From assembly GCA_013400975.1 (NCBI GenBank), contig WBMZ01005509.1, positions 62,001 through 126,000 of the forward strand: a stretch of DNA of 64,000 bases, given 5' to 3'. A program made the position numbers and the translations under genes. Source of the stretch: Atrichornis clamosus. Taxonomy: Eukaryota; Chordata; Aves; Passeriformes; Menuridae. Under the pieces are notes generated by a model. That model was not told where the DNA came from. It did no database searches and worked only from the letters and a program-made list of their open reading frames with translations. Within the stretch, counting starts at the first letter, position 1; each line of letters opens with the position of its first letter. Shown piece after piece: positions 46,901-59,500 of the stretch.

Positions 46901-48881
46901 TTAGATACTGAGTTGACAACCCTGAAAAAATCAACCTCTCTAAATCTATACAATGATTACAATATATAAAGCTAGTAACAAGACAGTTTTACTGCTCATA
47001 GTGGAGTTTTCTTTAGTTTTCATTTCATTGCTATTTTTTTTTCTCTTTTTTGATCTGCTGTGACAGATCTTGTTCTAAGTTCCTAAATGTGTGACTATCT
47101 GGGGTTCATTCTCCATTAGCTGCTAAACAAGAACTTTCAGGAAAACACACCTTTTAAGCTCTCTCAAATCAGGCAAACAGAATTGGTGTTACTGCTCTAA
47201 ATGAAGTATTTTTCTTAGGGGTGGGATAACAGTAGGTATTTTTATGCTTTTCCCCTCCATGATATGCCACATTTAGTGTTTTTCAATGTCTCCTGCTCAT
47301 GAAGTTTTGCAGCCCACACAAGTCTATTGTTTTAATTTAATACTGCTAATAGTCCTAAAAATGTTTTTTATCTCTGCCAAAACTTTCATCCTCATTTCGG
47401 TTTATGATTCTTGTTTTCCTGGTTTTCCTTTGAGTTTATCTATTTTCTCCTCTGACCAAACTGATCTTGGCAGAATAGTTTTTCCTCCTATATTTTTTTT
47501 TAATAACTTTTTTCCTTTGCAGACCAAACTATCAATTGGTGTCACATATGATGGTTTTACTGATCCAGTAGAACCATGAATTAGATTTTCAGCTAATTTT
47601 ATGCTGAACTTCAACAACCAACAGATGGTTAAAAATCCAAGTTAGTTATTACTTCAGCAGATATGAATTAGAAACCAGAAATTGAAAGACGCCATATCCT
47701 GCTACACTTTTTCTTTCTCATTTAGTTTTCTATTTAAATTAATTTTGTTATTATAAAATAAAATTTTTTTTTGCAAATGAATACCAAATCTAACTACCAG
47801 AGTAGTAAAACTGAAAGAAAAATTACATATAAATACTTACAAATATACTTCATTATTATATTGGCTCAGTAAATGATATTGCCTCCAAAACATCAACTGT
47901 GAAGGTTACTGAGACCTTAGGCATAAAAAAAGTAGAGAAAAACTACAAGATATTTACAAGTTTTTCCACCAGATAACTAACATCACCCAAGTACTTCCTG
48001 CATGATCCCTTTAGCCTCCTTTCGACAGTAACATATCGCTAAAATTTGGGTTCCTAACGAATCACTCTTGGCACAGTTATATAAAATTGTCAAGCAGTCA
48101 GATTACATGTCTTTCAAAGCCTTTAGTAAAACTACTTCTGGCTCCCTCAGAGTACTATCAGGCCGTGAAAAGGTGTGTTGCATTTGATGCTGAAGACCAA
48201 GTGCCAGATTTTCAGCAGGACTAAACTGCTGTAGCTTCACGGAAACAAATCACAGTGGTCACTGCAAATGTAATAGCAGTGGGAACTGTGGGGAGGGAGC
48301 TGGCTGAGCAGTGATCTGAGGTATCTCTTGTGAATGTTAGAGGGCAGCTTGCTGATCAGAAGTTGTTAAAACAGTTGTTTGAAGTGTTGTCACTGGACAG
48401 GATCTTTCTAAGCAAATGAGTAATCCCGGCAGTACTAATGATACCAATTTATCACTGAGGTTCCGTTTGTATGTTTTGTAGTTTCCAATCTGTTACAGGA
48501 AAATGGTGGTGGCTGGTTGAATGCCTTTTTTTTTTTTAATGAACATTTAAAGTACATAATTTTACTTCATTTGTGCCAGAAAATTGCCCAAACACCTTCA
48601 TTAGAAATAAGGCAAATCTGTTCAATACTATCTGAACAGCAGGCAGTAGATGCTTTATTGAACAGGAAAGCTTTAACAAACCTTATCCTGTACACGTCTG
48701 TACTATCAGTCTGTTTATGTACTCACAGGTTTAGTGAAAATATGGGTGCTGCTACATAATAAACAGTGTTTTGCTACCCTCCTTTTTTATCCAGGTGGTT
48801 GATTATATGGTATGGGATATTTTTGCAGGTGGTATAGAAAATCATATATACCAGCTGCTGTACCCACTGAGCAACACTTTG
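43922..48881. other. AT-rich non-coding stretch
   Basis: No gene or repeat family is recognised. A 98-codon plus frame at 45961-46257 begins with a hydrophobic stretch but has no splice context or homology I can name. An A run at about 45311-45321 and T runs near 46857 and 47034 are simple homopolymers. Confidence 0.5.
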
Positions 48882-49016
48882 CTAAATGACACAGCACCAA
48901 TCACATATAACAGCATCTAATGACTCTGGAGTGGTATCTTTACTGGATGCATCCTTTTTTTTCATTGAGAAACAGCCTTCAAAAAGACTTTCACCTGCCT
49001 CTGTTTTTCTTACATG
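48882..49016 (-). other. Candidate terminal coding exon (unproven)
   Basis: On the minus strand tatttttccttttacctaacacag is an excellent acceptor shape (AG at 49017-49018). It is followed by 44 open codons to a TAG at 48882-48884. Parts read HVRKTEAGESLFEGCF and KKKDASSKDTTPESLDAV, hydrophilic and protein-like. No AATAAA is seen in the following 150 bases. Gene unknown; chance remains plausible. Confidence 0.2.
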
Positions 49017-49018
49017 CT

Positions 49019-50002
49019 GTGTTAGGTAAAAGGAAAAATATTCAGGAGAAACATAAGTGGTTAAAAAACTCCAACAATAATACAAAACCAGTTAGGATAG
49101 CAAAAATGAACTGTGTACTAGATGGCTTGGCATGCTGCCACCAATCTTTGGCAGAAATCACTTGCTGCTGGCACTGGAGATGTTAGATGCACTAGCCACT
49201 GGGCCCCTGCTATAAACACTTTGCTATGTAGAATCAATACCAACATACTGCATAAACAGCTGGATGGACCTTGGACAAAAATGATAGCAAACTGCATTTC
49301 AATAATTTCACATAAATCTGAAAATATAATAATGCTTGACATTACTATTAGTATTGTATCTCAAGGCCCTGATTATCACTGGGCACCATTCATCTATTGA
49401 ACATCAGTCCTGTAGTTGCTTTGCCTATGAGTATGACTGGTGTGAAGAATGCACCAGTTCAAAAATTATCTTCAGTTGGTACCTTATGGGAAGGCATCCA
49501 GGATATTTGTTCCTTTTGTGCAATTAACAGTCATATTGATCACTTGCTTATTTCAATTAATAGTGGATAAGTTGTCTGCTTCCCACCCCTGCTGTAATTA
49601 ATGAAAGTAGACATTAACTGTTGCTAGAATACCATAACTGCTTCTCTACCTCCTGTAATTCTCGTTTGGAAGTGTGAGATATGTTATGACCAAGCTTTGT
49701 CTTGAGAGCAGGTTGAGAACTTTTCATAGTTAAATGGTGCAGGTCTGTAGTAGAAACACCATCTTTGCTTACATTCTTTCCTCCATTTTGATATGGAAAT
49801 TTATATTTTTAAGAAAAAGATTGTCCACACTTGGATTCTCTGAAATTCCTTGTATTTCAGATAATGAGAGCATTGCATCTGTCTTATAAAAAAACAACAT
49901 GATTGCTTCTTTCTCATGAAATATCATTATAACACAACTCACCACTATTACGGGGTATGTGTGAAAGGCTCATGAGATCACGTGCTTCTGCCACAATTCC
50001 AG
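49019..50002. other. Non-coding stretch before the 50-kb exon candidate
   Basis: Several short overlapping frames occur (49118-49400) with no domain. Nothing else is recognised. Confidence 0.45.
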
Positions 50003-50105
50003 GTTCTTGAAGTCGAAGGCTGGTGCTCCAAGTCCTCTAAATGCATCTAAACTTGTGGACTCTTTTGCTCGGTTGGAAGCTGTCAAATCACTGAAGAAGA
50101 TTTAA
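50003..50105 (+). other. Candidate terminal coding exon with poly(A) signal (unproven)
   Basis: The acceptor gcttctgccacaattccag ends in AG at 50001-50002. One base then 33 codons follow, to a TAA at 50103-50105. The residues begin FLKSKAGAPSPLNASK and end EAVKSLKKI, and two CpGs are kept in a CpG-poor area. The flanking upstream DNA is not coding in any sustained frame. This favours a spliced exon over a retrocopy. About 90 nt after the stop is a canonical AATAAA followed by a GU/U-rich stretch, the normal end of a vertebrate mRNA. The protein is not recognised and no partner exon of matching phase was found. Confidence 0.3.
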
Positions 50106-50197
50106 ACTACCACACACAGTATTGCTTCCTGCTGTGGCTGATGAAGGAGACACACAGTAACTTTACACGGTGACATTATTATTTTCTTGCTTGTAAT

Positions 50198-50203
50198 AAT
50201 AAA
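50198..50203 (+). promoter_or_regulatory. Possible poly(A) signal AATAAA
   Basis: A canonical hexamer about 93 nt after the stop of the candidate exon, followed at once by gtgtcctcttctgtg, which resembles a downstream GU/U-rich element. AATAAA alone is common in AT-rich DNA, so its weight depends on the exon being real. Confidence 0.3.
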
Positions 50204-52942
50204 GTGTCCTCTTCTGTGCAAAAAGGATGTGACATTCTCGTCAGTGCTTTGCCTTTGATAGGTACAGTTAAGTGATACTAACCATAGATAAGTTAGCAGA
50301 CCTGCTTCACTTCTAATATTACACTGCACTGAGTGAATATAATGAATACAAACTGATGTTGGCAAGGACAGAAACTGATGAAATAGATGGACTGTGTGAT
50401 GTACGCATCTTTACGTCTCCAAAATATATGAAATGAAGGGGAAGAAACTATTCCCTGTGTTAAATTTTTCAGATTACTTAAAGAAAAAAAAAATAGATAA
50501 AAAAGGCAAAGGAAGCAGCACATGAAAATATGCATTAATTTACATGACACTAAGCAGTAAAAGATACTTGAACTTTTCCTGATTCTGGTCACACTTTATT
50601 ATTTTTTAGGTATCCAATACATTTTTTCTTCCTTTTTCTTTTTCTTGCTACCACTAGCAACCCTTTCAGGAGCACATTGACAGCTTTGAGCTGATAGAGA
50701 ATCATTATAATCAGTGTAGAAGATATAAAGTCACAATGAGAAAGGAATTCATGTTTACAATAGTGGGGACCACACACTGTGATAGTTTGCATTAGAAACT
50801 CAGCAGGGGGAGTGTGAAAAGCTGTAGCATTATACTAGATATGGGGGCTTTTTGGCATGAATAGGTCGTGTGTGTTCAAGTACCTGTCTAACATGTAGCA
50901 ATCACAAAATATTATCATATTCAGCAGGGCCGTTATTGCTGCTGCGTTGAATATGTAGCCTCTTAAAATTCCCCATGCTCTCAAAAAATGAAAGAGATAC
51001 AGCATCACACGATGGATTCCCCCTAACCATATCAGTAGTACATTTCAGCATACACTGCCACCAAAAGAGGAGACAGAGGCATACACATGAATCGATCAAA
51101 ACAGCATGGAACAGGCATTGTGTCAGAGCAAGGTTATTGCTCCAGGTAAATAAAATCTTTTAGCCAAAATGCAGAAACAAATGCAAGAAACAAAGAGAAC
51201 AACCAAAGTTTTACCTTTAAGCTCTGAAAAGAAAAAAAATTAATGTTGTAATGAGAAGAAGCTTATAGCAGCTCAAAACGGGTTCAAAAATTCAGGAAGT
51301 ATTATCTAGAGAGATAAAAAGACAAAGCAAAGATTCAAGACCGTGATAAGCCCTATCAGCTTTTAATTTCTTTCTTTGTTTTTACTTCGAGTTTATAAGG
51401 TGATTACAGGCAGTTTGAAATTACAAACAAATGTCTAAGAGACAGAGATGAAGCATCAGAAGTGGGATTCAAGGTCCTTTTTACTGATGGAACCCCATAA
51501 GTGCCTGCTTCTAGTCATCTTCACCAGCAATTATGTTCTGACAAACCTGAACACTCAACTTCATGGCTACATATTAGAATCACTCACAAACTCATGTGTC
51601 AGATGTGAACTGATGGACATGCTCAGAGTTTTGACTTTACCCCCCAAAAAACACTAGCAGCATGCCATTTCCAAACACTATTTTTCCCTATAGAAGTTTG
51701 GGACACTTTTCCAAAACGGTAACCTAGGCCTAAGTCTCTCCTCTATAAGATGAAATGTAAGACCGTGTCCCAAATGAACACAATAAAAAACAGGCTACAG
51801 GGATTTCTGGAGCAGGCATTTCTCATTCTTGCTTGCGCAATTTGCTCTGCTATGCATCAAGTAAGACCCACTGAAGCAAAGAATTCAATCTTTCCAAGTA
51901 AATGTCCTAAGCACTGGTTCCTAGAAAAAAATGTGGGGGAGGGCGTTTCCACCTACACTTGCTTTTTTTAGGAGTGGTCTGAAATGCCAAATTCTCAAAG
52001 AAAGGGCTTTGATGCCTATTTCCAGAAGAAAGTGGAAAATAAATGAATCTTTTAGGGGATGGAAACTGTTACTCAAAGTTAGGAGTTGAACCACCTACAA
52101 GGGAACTTAAATATTGGCATTATTCATAATACTTTCTTCAAATCTAATTCCAGGATGGAAAAAATTAAAGTCATATACTTCATTTAGGAGCTGGGAATTT
52201 AAGGAAAATAAAGACTGTCTTAAAAGTTTTCTAAACATTATTTGTCAGGCTAGTCAGAGGAAGAAAGTTGCAAGCAAAACACAGTCTGGGCACTTCATAG
52301 AGAATGTAGACACAAGCTACTATTAAATAAAATAAGGTAAAAGCACGTGTTTTAGCACTGACCCTTGATTATCTCTGATGTTTAGACAAAATGTAACTGA
52401 GAGCTGTACCTTCTGCTAAGGAGGATCAAAGACCTGATGCAGGAAAATAGTGGTAAAAATTCGGCAGTGTCCTTACCTGAGAGAAACAATACTTTAGCAA
52501 TTCTTCTCTCTTCTTCCATTCTCCATGTTAGTAGATGCTGCAGCAGACTTAAAAGTATGTGTATATATATATAAAATCTCCTTCATATTTCACTGTATGA
52601 GAGATTCACAGCTGTCAGATACACAGGTTTTGTTTTCTCCTTATTACGCGCTGAAGTGAATTCTTAGCTCTTAAAGTTTCATTCTTCTGTGACCATATAT
52701 GAACTGTGTTTATATTTTTGTGGACTTACATATTCTCTTGGACCTGTATTTTCAAGGCCTTTGCTACCTTGCTGAGTTTTTACTCTTGGGGGTCACTGTT
52801 ATACTGCACAAAATTCTAGAAAGAATGTGAGGTAAGAGCCTTCCTGATGAGGTGGAGCCATGACTTTAATGTTCACATCTTTTCTTGGTGTTCAAAGGTT
52901 AATCTTCTTGTTTTTATGAAAATGAATTTACCACTGCACTAC
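50204..52942. other. AT-rich non-coding stretch
   Basis: No gene or recognised repeat apart from the short TA tract near 52.56 kb. Confidence 0.5.
52556..52575. repeat. Short TA repeat
   Basis: GTATGTG followed by TATATATATATA. Confidence 0.6.
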
Positions 52943-53673
52943 TGTTATGAACAGAGTGAGAGCTTTTAGGCACATGCTGCCTTCCTGGGGTTCCCGGCAG
53001 TGGCTCTACTGAGGCGACCCGCACCCCAAACCCAAAGCTCTCGCTCACAAGTTCTCAATAATGGCTGATTAGGTCTATTACAAAATGAGTTTATTGAATA
53101 GACACAAGGTTAACAAAGACTTCGAACAGACTATCTGCTACACAGGGTAAACGAGTAACCACTAGTAAGTTATATAAAATGTGCACAATATAAAGGTACC
53201 TATGTATGTTATAGCTAGCAAAGAAATAGTATCTCTTAGGATTTCAATGTATCTTACCATGAATTGATGGTGGTGTACACGACAATCCTTTCACCCAATG
53301 CCCGGATGAGAAGAATTACCTCAAAAGACCAGCATCCCAGTCTTAAGGGTAGAAGGATTCACAGGTTTTCAGAGATGTGCAGAAAAACTTCTGCTTTGTG
53401 GGGGTTTAGTGAATGTTTTATAGTCTGTAAAGTCCAGGGACTGTCAGTCACAAATTCCAGCTTATCCTTTCAAACTTGCTTTCAAGGCAAGATGTTTATT
53501 GTCAGCTAAGAGAGTTACTTTCATGGTGCCAAATATCTCATGAGTAGCCAGGTGGTCCTGAGTCGGCCATCTCAGCAATTTGCAGGTGCTTGTGAGGGCG
53601 GATGCCTCAGACAATCATGCCAGCTAACAAGCAATAGATAAGCTTCATGCGGCAGGGGAGATGTCCTGCTACA
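52943..53673 (-). mobile_element. Probable solo LTR of an endogenous retrovirus
   Basis: Read on the minus strand it starts TGTAGCAGGACATCTCC and ends CTGTTCATAACA, so the ends are TGT...ACA, a typical LTR terminus. Inside, a TATA-like TATATAA (about 53170) is followed by AATAAA (plus-strand tttatt at 53090-53095). A G/C-rich stretch with GGGTTTGGGGTGCGGGTCGCC then resembles R-U5. No retroviral genes lie beside it. The flanks ACTAC and GCTAT are not an exact duplication, so a target-site duplication is not proven. The ends could be off by a few bases. Confidence 0.65.
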
Positions 53674-55256
53674 GCTATACCAGACAGAAACATTTTTACT
53701 TCTTTCAGTCAGGTAGATAAAGTATGCAGCAAAAATATGAAGTTACTGATAGAGGAGCAAAAGTAGAGAACAAGCCCACACTGTTGGGTGGTTTGGTTTT
53801 GGTTAGGTCTTTTTGGTTTTGGGTTGGGTTTGGTGTTTTTTGTTGGTAGTTTGAGTTTGTATTCTGTTTATATTGTATGACAACTGCATGAGAAGAAAGC
53901 CATGGTTCCATTTCCTAAGACTACTGCTTTGTTTGCTGTGTGTTTAATGTGAATTAGGTACCCAAACTCTGCAAAACTCCTCCCATAATGCTCAGTACCT
54001 GCCAAAGTACTGTCAGGAAGGCATAGCAAAATAGGTTTTGGTAACACCTCATACTACTGTAGTTCTTTAACCATCAGACCACGGTTCCACTGTAGTAATC
54101 TTGAAATTAAATTAAACTCACCTAATTAAGCAGAAGTATTTCATAAACTCTGTTAAAATGAACTTCAGTATAGAATTTATGCCACATCTAGAGTTACACT
54201 ATTGCACAAAATTAAAATATTTATTTTCCTCGAGACAGTTCTGCATGAGTCCTCATTGTTACATGCCCAGCACAATATCCTATGTGTTCAATTTCAGAAC
54301 TGGCAAGTAACTATGAAAAAGCTTAAATTCTTTAGATAACTAAATAAATTAAACATGCCATGACTCCTAATTATCCATACAACAACTAAAACCAGGTTTG
54401 TATAAGCAACATTCTATGTGCTACAGTCGTCTGTGCTAGCTACTCTAATTGCCTGGGCTGAGGAGAGTACAACTAGGAGCAAGTAAACTATTATGTTGTA
54501 TTACTCCATAGCTAAGAGTTTTGTTGGTTTTTTTTTTCTAGAGGGCAACAAAAGAACACTATTAGAGCCACCCATTCACCTCTATCCCCATTAATATTAA
54601 CATTTGGAAGGGAAAAAATGCATGTTCATTGAAATGAACCATGTTTGATATCTGAAGGCTGATTTATTTCACATGAAAAACTAAACTGTGTTGTAAGGAT
54701 TTGTGTACAATGCAAACCTGTTAAATACTTAACGGGGCATAACAAAAAAAATGCATTCTTTAAGGAAGAATGCTGGCAGCAACATTGCTCTGGTCTGATT
54801 GGTACATTAGCAGTCCTGGTTGTGATAGAAGAACACCAGTGTCAAGGAAATCTCATTAAAAATCCTTTCCTTTAGTAGATAATGGACTGAACTGTGCCGC
54901 TGTTGGTTTTCTGATCTGTGCTTTCCAATTTTGATCTCTAAGCAAGGTTTTCTTATTAGCAAAATCTTCTCTACAAAATATGCAGAACTGGATTAAATAT
55001 CTGATGTTTACAAAATGTATTTGATTACATTTCTCATACATTTTCAAAAATCAGGGCTAAATACAGCTTTCTAATAAGTGAATGAATAGCTGGGGGGTGA
55101 GGTTGGCTCCAAAACATCGTGTGGCCTTTGACAATAACATGATGAGGATTATTTTCTGAGACACAATGAAGGCACAGGTTCAAGACAAAAAATAGACCCT
55201 GATTTATAAAATTACACTGAATTAAAAAATAAATGCATCTTAATTAAAAAAAAAAT
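53674..55256. other. AT-rich non-coding stretch
   Basis: Contains the GT-rich stretch listed separately. No gene is recognised. Confidence 0.5.
53785..53855. repeat. GGTTTT-type GT-rich low-complexity tract
   Basis: About 70 bp of G/T-only words (ggttttggttaggtc, ttttgggttgggtttgg and so on). It contains several short G-runs, but they are mostly 2-3 long and irregular. Confidence 0.7.
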
Positions 55257-55614
55257 CCTCTGAAGACAGATTGAGAGATTTGGGGTTGTTCAACATGCAG
55301 AAGAGAAGGTTCCAAGGAGATCTTATGGCAGCCTCCCAGTACTTGAAGGGGGATTACAAGAAAGCTGGAGATGGACTTTTTACAAGGGCATATAGTGATA
55401 GGACAAGGGGAAATGGATTCAACAGAAAGAGGGTAGATTTAGATTAGATACTTGGAAGAAATTCTCCACTATGAGGGTGGTGAGGCCCTGGAACATGTTG
55501 GATGGGGCTTTGAGCATCCTGGTCTGGTGGAAGGTGCCTCTGCCCATGGCAGGGTGTTGTAACTAAATGATCTTTAAGATCCCTTTCAGCAAAACCATTC
55601 TATGACTCCGTGAT
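55257..55614 (+). mobile_element. CR1 LINE 3' end (5'-truncated)
   Basis: The plus strand reads QIERFGVVQHAEEKV-like text in one frame and, in the CR1 frame, FNMQKRRFQGDLMAASQYLK, then DRTRGNGFNRKRVDLD. It runs through the 3' UTR (gcccatggcagggtgttgtaact...ccctttcagc) to the terminal attctatgactccgtga. The 3' end is intact and the 5' end is truncated within the last part of ORF2, the usual CR1 insertion form. Stops and substitutions show it is inactive. Confidence 0.9.
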
Positions 55615-56529
55615 TTAACTTCATGTAACCAATGACAGTTGATGAAGACAATTTAAGTTGGGAGTCTCCAGGGAATAGGAGACCAAATTCAGTTTATCTA
55701 TTGAAGTACAGTTGCATTTTTGCTAAGTATAATCAATTGTGTAAGTAAAAACACAAGTTAAGGTTTATGAAAAAGGTAACTAAACCAGACAATATATTTG
55801 TCAAGAAGTAAACAAAAAAAAACTAATAAAAAAACTGGGCTTCAATCACACAGATGTCTTATTTTTTCCAGGTATATTATTGATCTAATGGTAGATATTA
55901 ACTATGATGTTCCTTCCTTTAGAAGGGATTTCCATTTGGTAAAAGACACACAATTTCTCAAAAGATGTTCTTTTGTTATCATGCGTAATTAAACTAAGCA
56001 ACACAAGGTCACAGGGTGTTCTGAAGGCCAGATGTCTAAATGAACTTAAAAAAGAATGTGACAAGTTCATGGAAGAGAAGACTACCTGTGACTTTTAAAA
56101 ATGTCATGCCTGACTTCATACACAAGTTTTGAAATTTCCAAAACCCTTCATTTATGTAGGTTGAGAAAGCTAACCAGTAAAGCTGTTTCTTCGCTCCTGT
56201 ACCCTTTCACAAACAAACTGGAAGAAAATTCCTAGGTCACATTGACGTGTTGTCCCTTTCTTTGTATTCGTTTGTAAGTATTACCACCAAGACCGCAGCG
56301 ACACTTAGACATTTAAACATTTGAAGTAAGCTAGCTGAAGCCAGTGATTCAAAGCCTAAAGGTTGATGTTGCTAAATTTACTTTATGAGGCCTACAAGAG
56401 AACAGGAGCATTACGTAAATTGGTTACTGATTAATTCTCAGATTCTCAGCCAGTGCAATCAGCCACAATCAACCATTCTATAAACCACACTTGCATTCTA
56501 CCCAGGCAAAGTATCAAACACAGTTACAA

Positions 56530-56577
56530 ATATATATATATATATATGTATGTATATGTATTGGAAAAATATATATA
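56530..56577. repeat. TA/TGTA microsatellite
   Basis: Nine TA units followed by TGTA variants and a second short TA run. Confidence 0.8.
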
Positions 56578-59500
56578 AAAGAATATAAATTATTACATTA
56601 TAACACATTAGATGTAAAAAGTATAGCTCCCTGAAATATATATTAATTTTAATATTAGACAGTTGCTGAATAAAAGGGAAGAAGAATCATCAACAGGAAA
56701 AGAATTTGCAACTTTTTCTTCTTGCAGCAGCACAATAATTTCTGAGCTATGGCTACTTTCCAATGACTTCCTTTTCTCTCAGTCCCTTTTTCTTGCCTCC
56801 TGGCTTCACCATGATCCAGCTTCAACAGAAGAGTTAGAACTTGTCCCTTAACCTTTTTCAATCCCCTAGCTTCTGCTACTAGGAACTTTGAATCAGTTCC
56901 ATAGTTACTGTAATAAAGGTGGGCACTGCTATATTATCCTCTTCTCTTCTGACACAGAAGAAGTCTGGTTATTTAATCATGCGCCTTCACAGGAGAACCC
57001 TAAGGTCTTGATCCCCAGAAGGAGGAAACAGCTCTAAAGACATGTTTATGTGGTTATTTCAGTGAGGCCCTAAATCTTCCCTTTGAGGTTTACCAGCTGA
57101 ACCATCAACCTAATAAAATGCAACATGGTGCAATTTGGAGCTTCTCTGAAAGGTAAGCATGGCACTGAAGGTAAACTGATAGCACTCAGAATCCAAAATT
57201 AAATCCACCCTTCCTGCTCAAGGGATAAAGAACTGTAATAGGTCTTTAGTTCAAAGACTTCCAGCTGAGTGGTGTTTAGGAAGCTTTTTTACTTTTTTAT
57301 TTAGGAATGTTTTTACTTGGTTAGCCACCACTCCCAATTAAGGCACTGAAACTGATGGGTTGAAACTCCAGCTCATTTTTTTAAAAATAGCCTTTTAGTC
57401 AGGAACTTTATTGTCTTTTTCTTTATTTTTTTGACTAACTAGAATTGCTCACAAAATCTTTCAGAACTAAAAGTAATTTAAGAAGCCGTTCCTTGTTGCA
57501 TTTCAGCTATCAGATTTCAGCTCCCAGATTCGGCTCCATAACTATGTGTAGACAGGCTTAGTGTATGTTAACATATCAAACATGGACATAAATTTGATGT
57601 GTTAGCAGGTCTGCTCTGATTAAACTTAGGATCAAGAACTTAATTGCATCACTATATAAGCACAACCTTTATTGGATTACTAACCTGCAGAGAAGGGCAA
57701 AAAGGCAAATGTCTCTCTGTACATATGATTTTATATTGTTTAGTCTTATTGACTACACCCTATTAGGCCTTAGGAACACTTACTTCTTTGAAGTGATTGC
57801 ATAGAGAACATAATCCCTCAATTTATAAAATCTGAATAAACTTATCTTGCACCTGTCACCTTCTGTTAAGTGTCAGAACAATTAAATTGGCTCCGGAAAC
57901 AAGCAGTCTGGATCTTGTCCTATATGATTATTATAATTGAAATTACAAATCTGTTTATGAAACAAATCCTAACACTTTTTGCATAGGTGATATGGGAACA
58001 GAACCTTTTGCTACTAGGATTCTCCTTTCCTCTGAGCAAGTAATTAGGCAGCATGGAAAGATGACTTTAGTGGCCAAATAGATGAGACTTTATCCAGCAG
58101 AAGACCCTGAGAATCTGCTGAAAAGAAAAGAGACTATATTAGGAAAAAGCCTCCAGCATGTTTGTAAGAAACTAGGACACTTTGCAGTCTAACCAGAGGA
58201 GTTGTTTTAGTATTGCTAACTGCCCAGAGCAGCTCAGTGAAAAGCAAGATGACAGGGAAAGGTGTCTTTCCTACCCAGCAGACTAGATTTTATTCAACTA
58301 AAGATGAATTTTACTTCTTCTTGTATTGTAATAAAAGATAGATTTGGAAGACTTTTGTCTCTTATGACAGATTATTCTCAAAGGAAATGTTCTGTACATC
58401 CACTAGAAGACGATCTGACTCATAGTCCCACAACAAAGACCCTTGATCATGCTAGATGTTCACAGGTTTCAGAAAACAGGGCTTTAAGGGTATTCACCCT
58501 TCTGTACTCCGATATTTAGCAAAAATAGCTTCTGTCTCTAACAAGATTAAAATATTCAGGATGGTTTGGTAGTCACTACATGTATGACTACTTTATCACA
58601 TGGCTCTGATGCCTGCAGTTCATCTCATTTCGTGGCATATGCCAGTCTGGCTCTTGAACTTGGGCTAGTATCTTCAAACTGTCTCCTGTGTATCATTTGG
58701 TCTAAGAAAAGAACAGATAACTAAATCTCTCAGTTTTATACACACTACATTATTTTAGAAAAGAATATAAAGTTTTCATTAAAAGTCAATATTCTGTTAG
58801 AAATGGAATTTTAGCTTTTTTGAAAAGCCATTTTGAATATATGTTAAACTATTAAAAGCAATTACATGGTTTAAGATAAACAAAATAAAAATTCTATTGC
58901 TTCAGCCAAAGATGCTTTGCCTTGGTAGCCTCTTATCATTCTTAAAGAAAAAATGAATAGACTAGTTAGTGTTGAAAGAATATTTTACTATTCATAAAAA
59001 TATAATAAATTATTAGGCTTTTCTGTGTACAGTCATTTAATTAAAAAATACAGTTTTCTGCTCAAATGTGATAATGCTCTTTATGTGATGGATTAAAAGC
59101 CCCTGAAATTCTACATGTCACAGAAAATAAACTCTTTTTTTTCTAATTAGAAAAATTAATGTTGGTTACTTTTACAATATTAAATGTTTGATGGACTGAG
59201 TGAGATATGTTAGATTATCTTTAAGTCTATTCATTATAAAAGACAAATGGCAAATGCAAACTCAAAACATACCAAAGTGCACAATAATTTTAGAGAAAAA
59301 GTGAAGGTAAAAAAATATAAATATATTTTTGCACTGTGCATGCTTTGGCCTCTTATAGACTTATGTACTTGCTTAATGCTCAGTTTATACAGCACAACAA
59401 ATCCTGATGGCTTATTTTAAAATGCAGAGAATTTAAAAACAATTTGCATATTTTTCTCTGAACTTCCTATGGTAGTTCATGGATTTCCATGTGAAAGCAA

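Noticed and set aside
53785..53855. GT-rich stretch as a G-quadruplex
   Set aside because: G-runs are mostly 2-3 long and irregularly spaced; it does not meet the usual four-run pattern convincingly.
56655..56861. Lysine-rich minus-strand frame (62-68 codons), with another open frame opposite
   Set aside because: Both strands are open over the same A/G-rich DNA; no domain or splice support.
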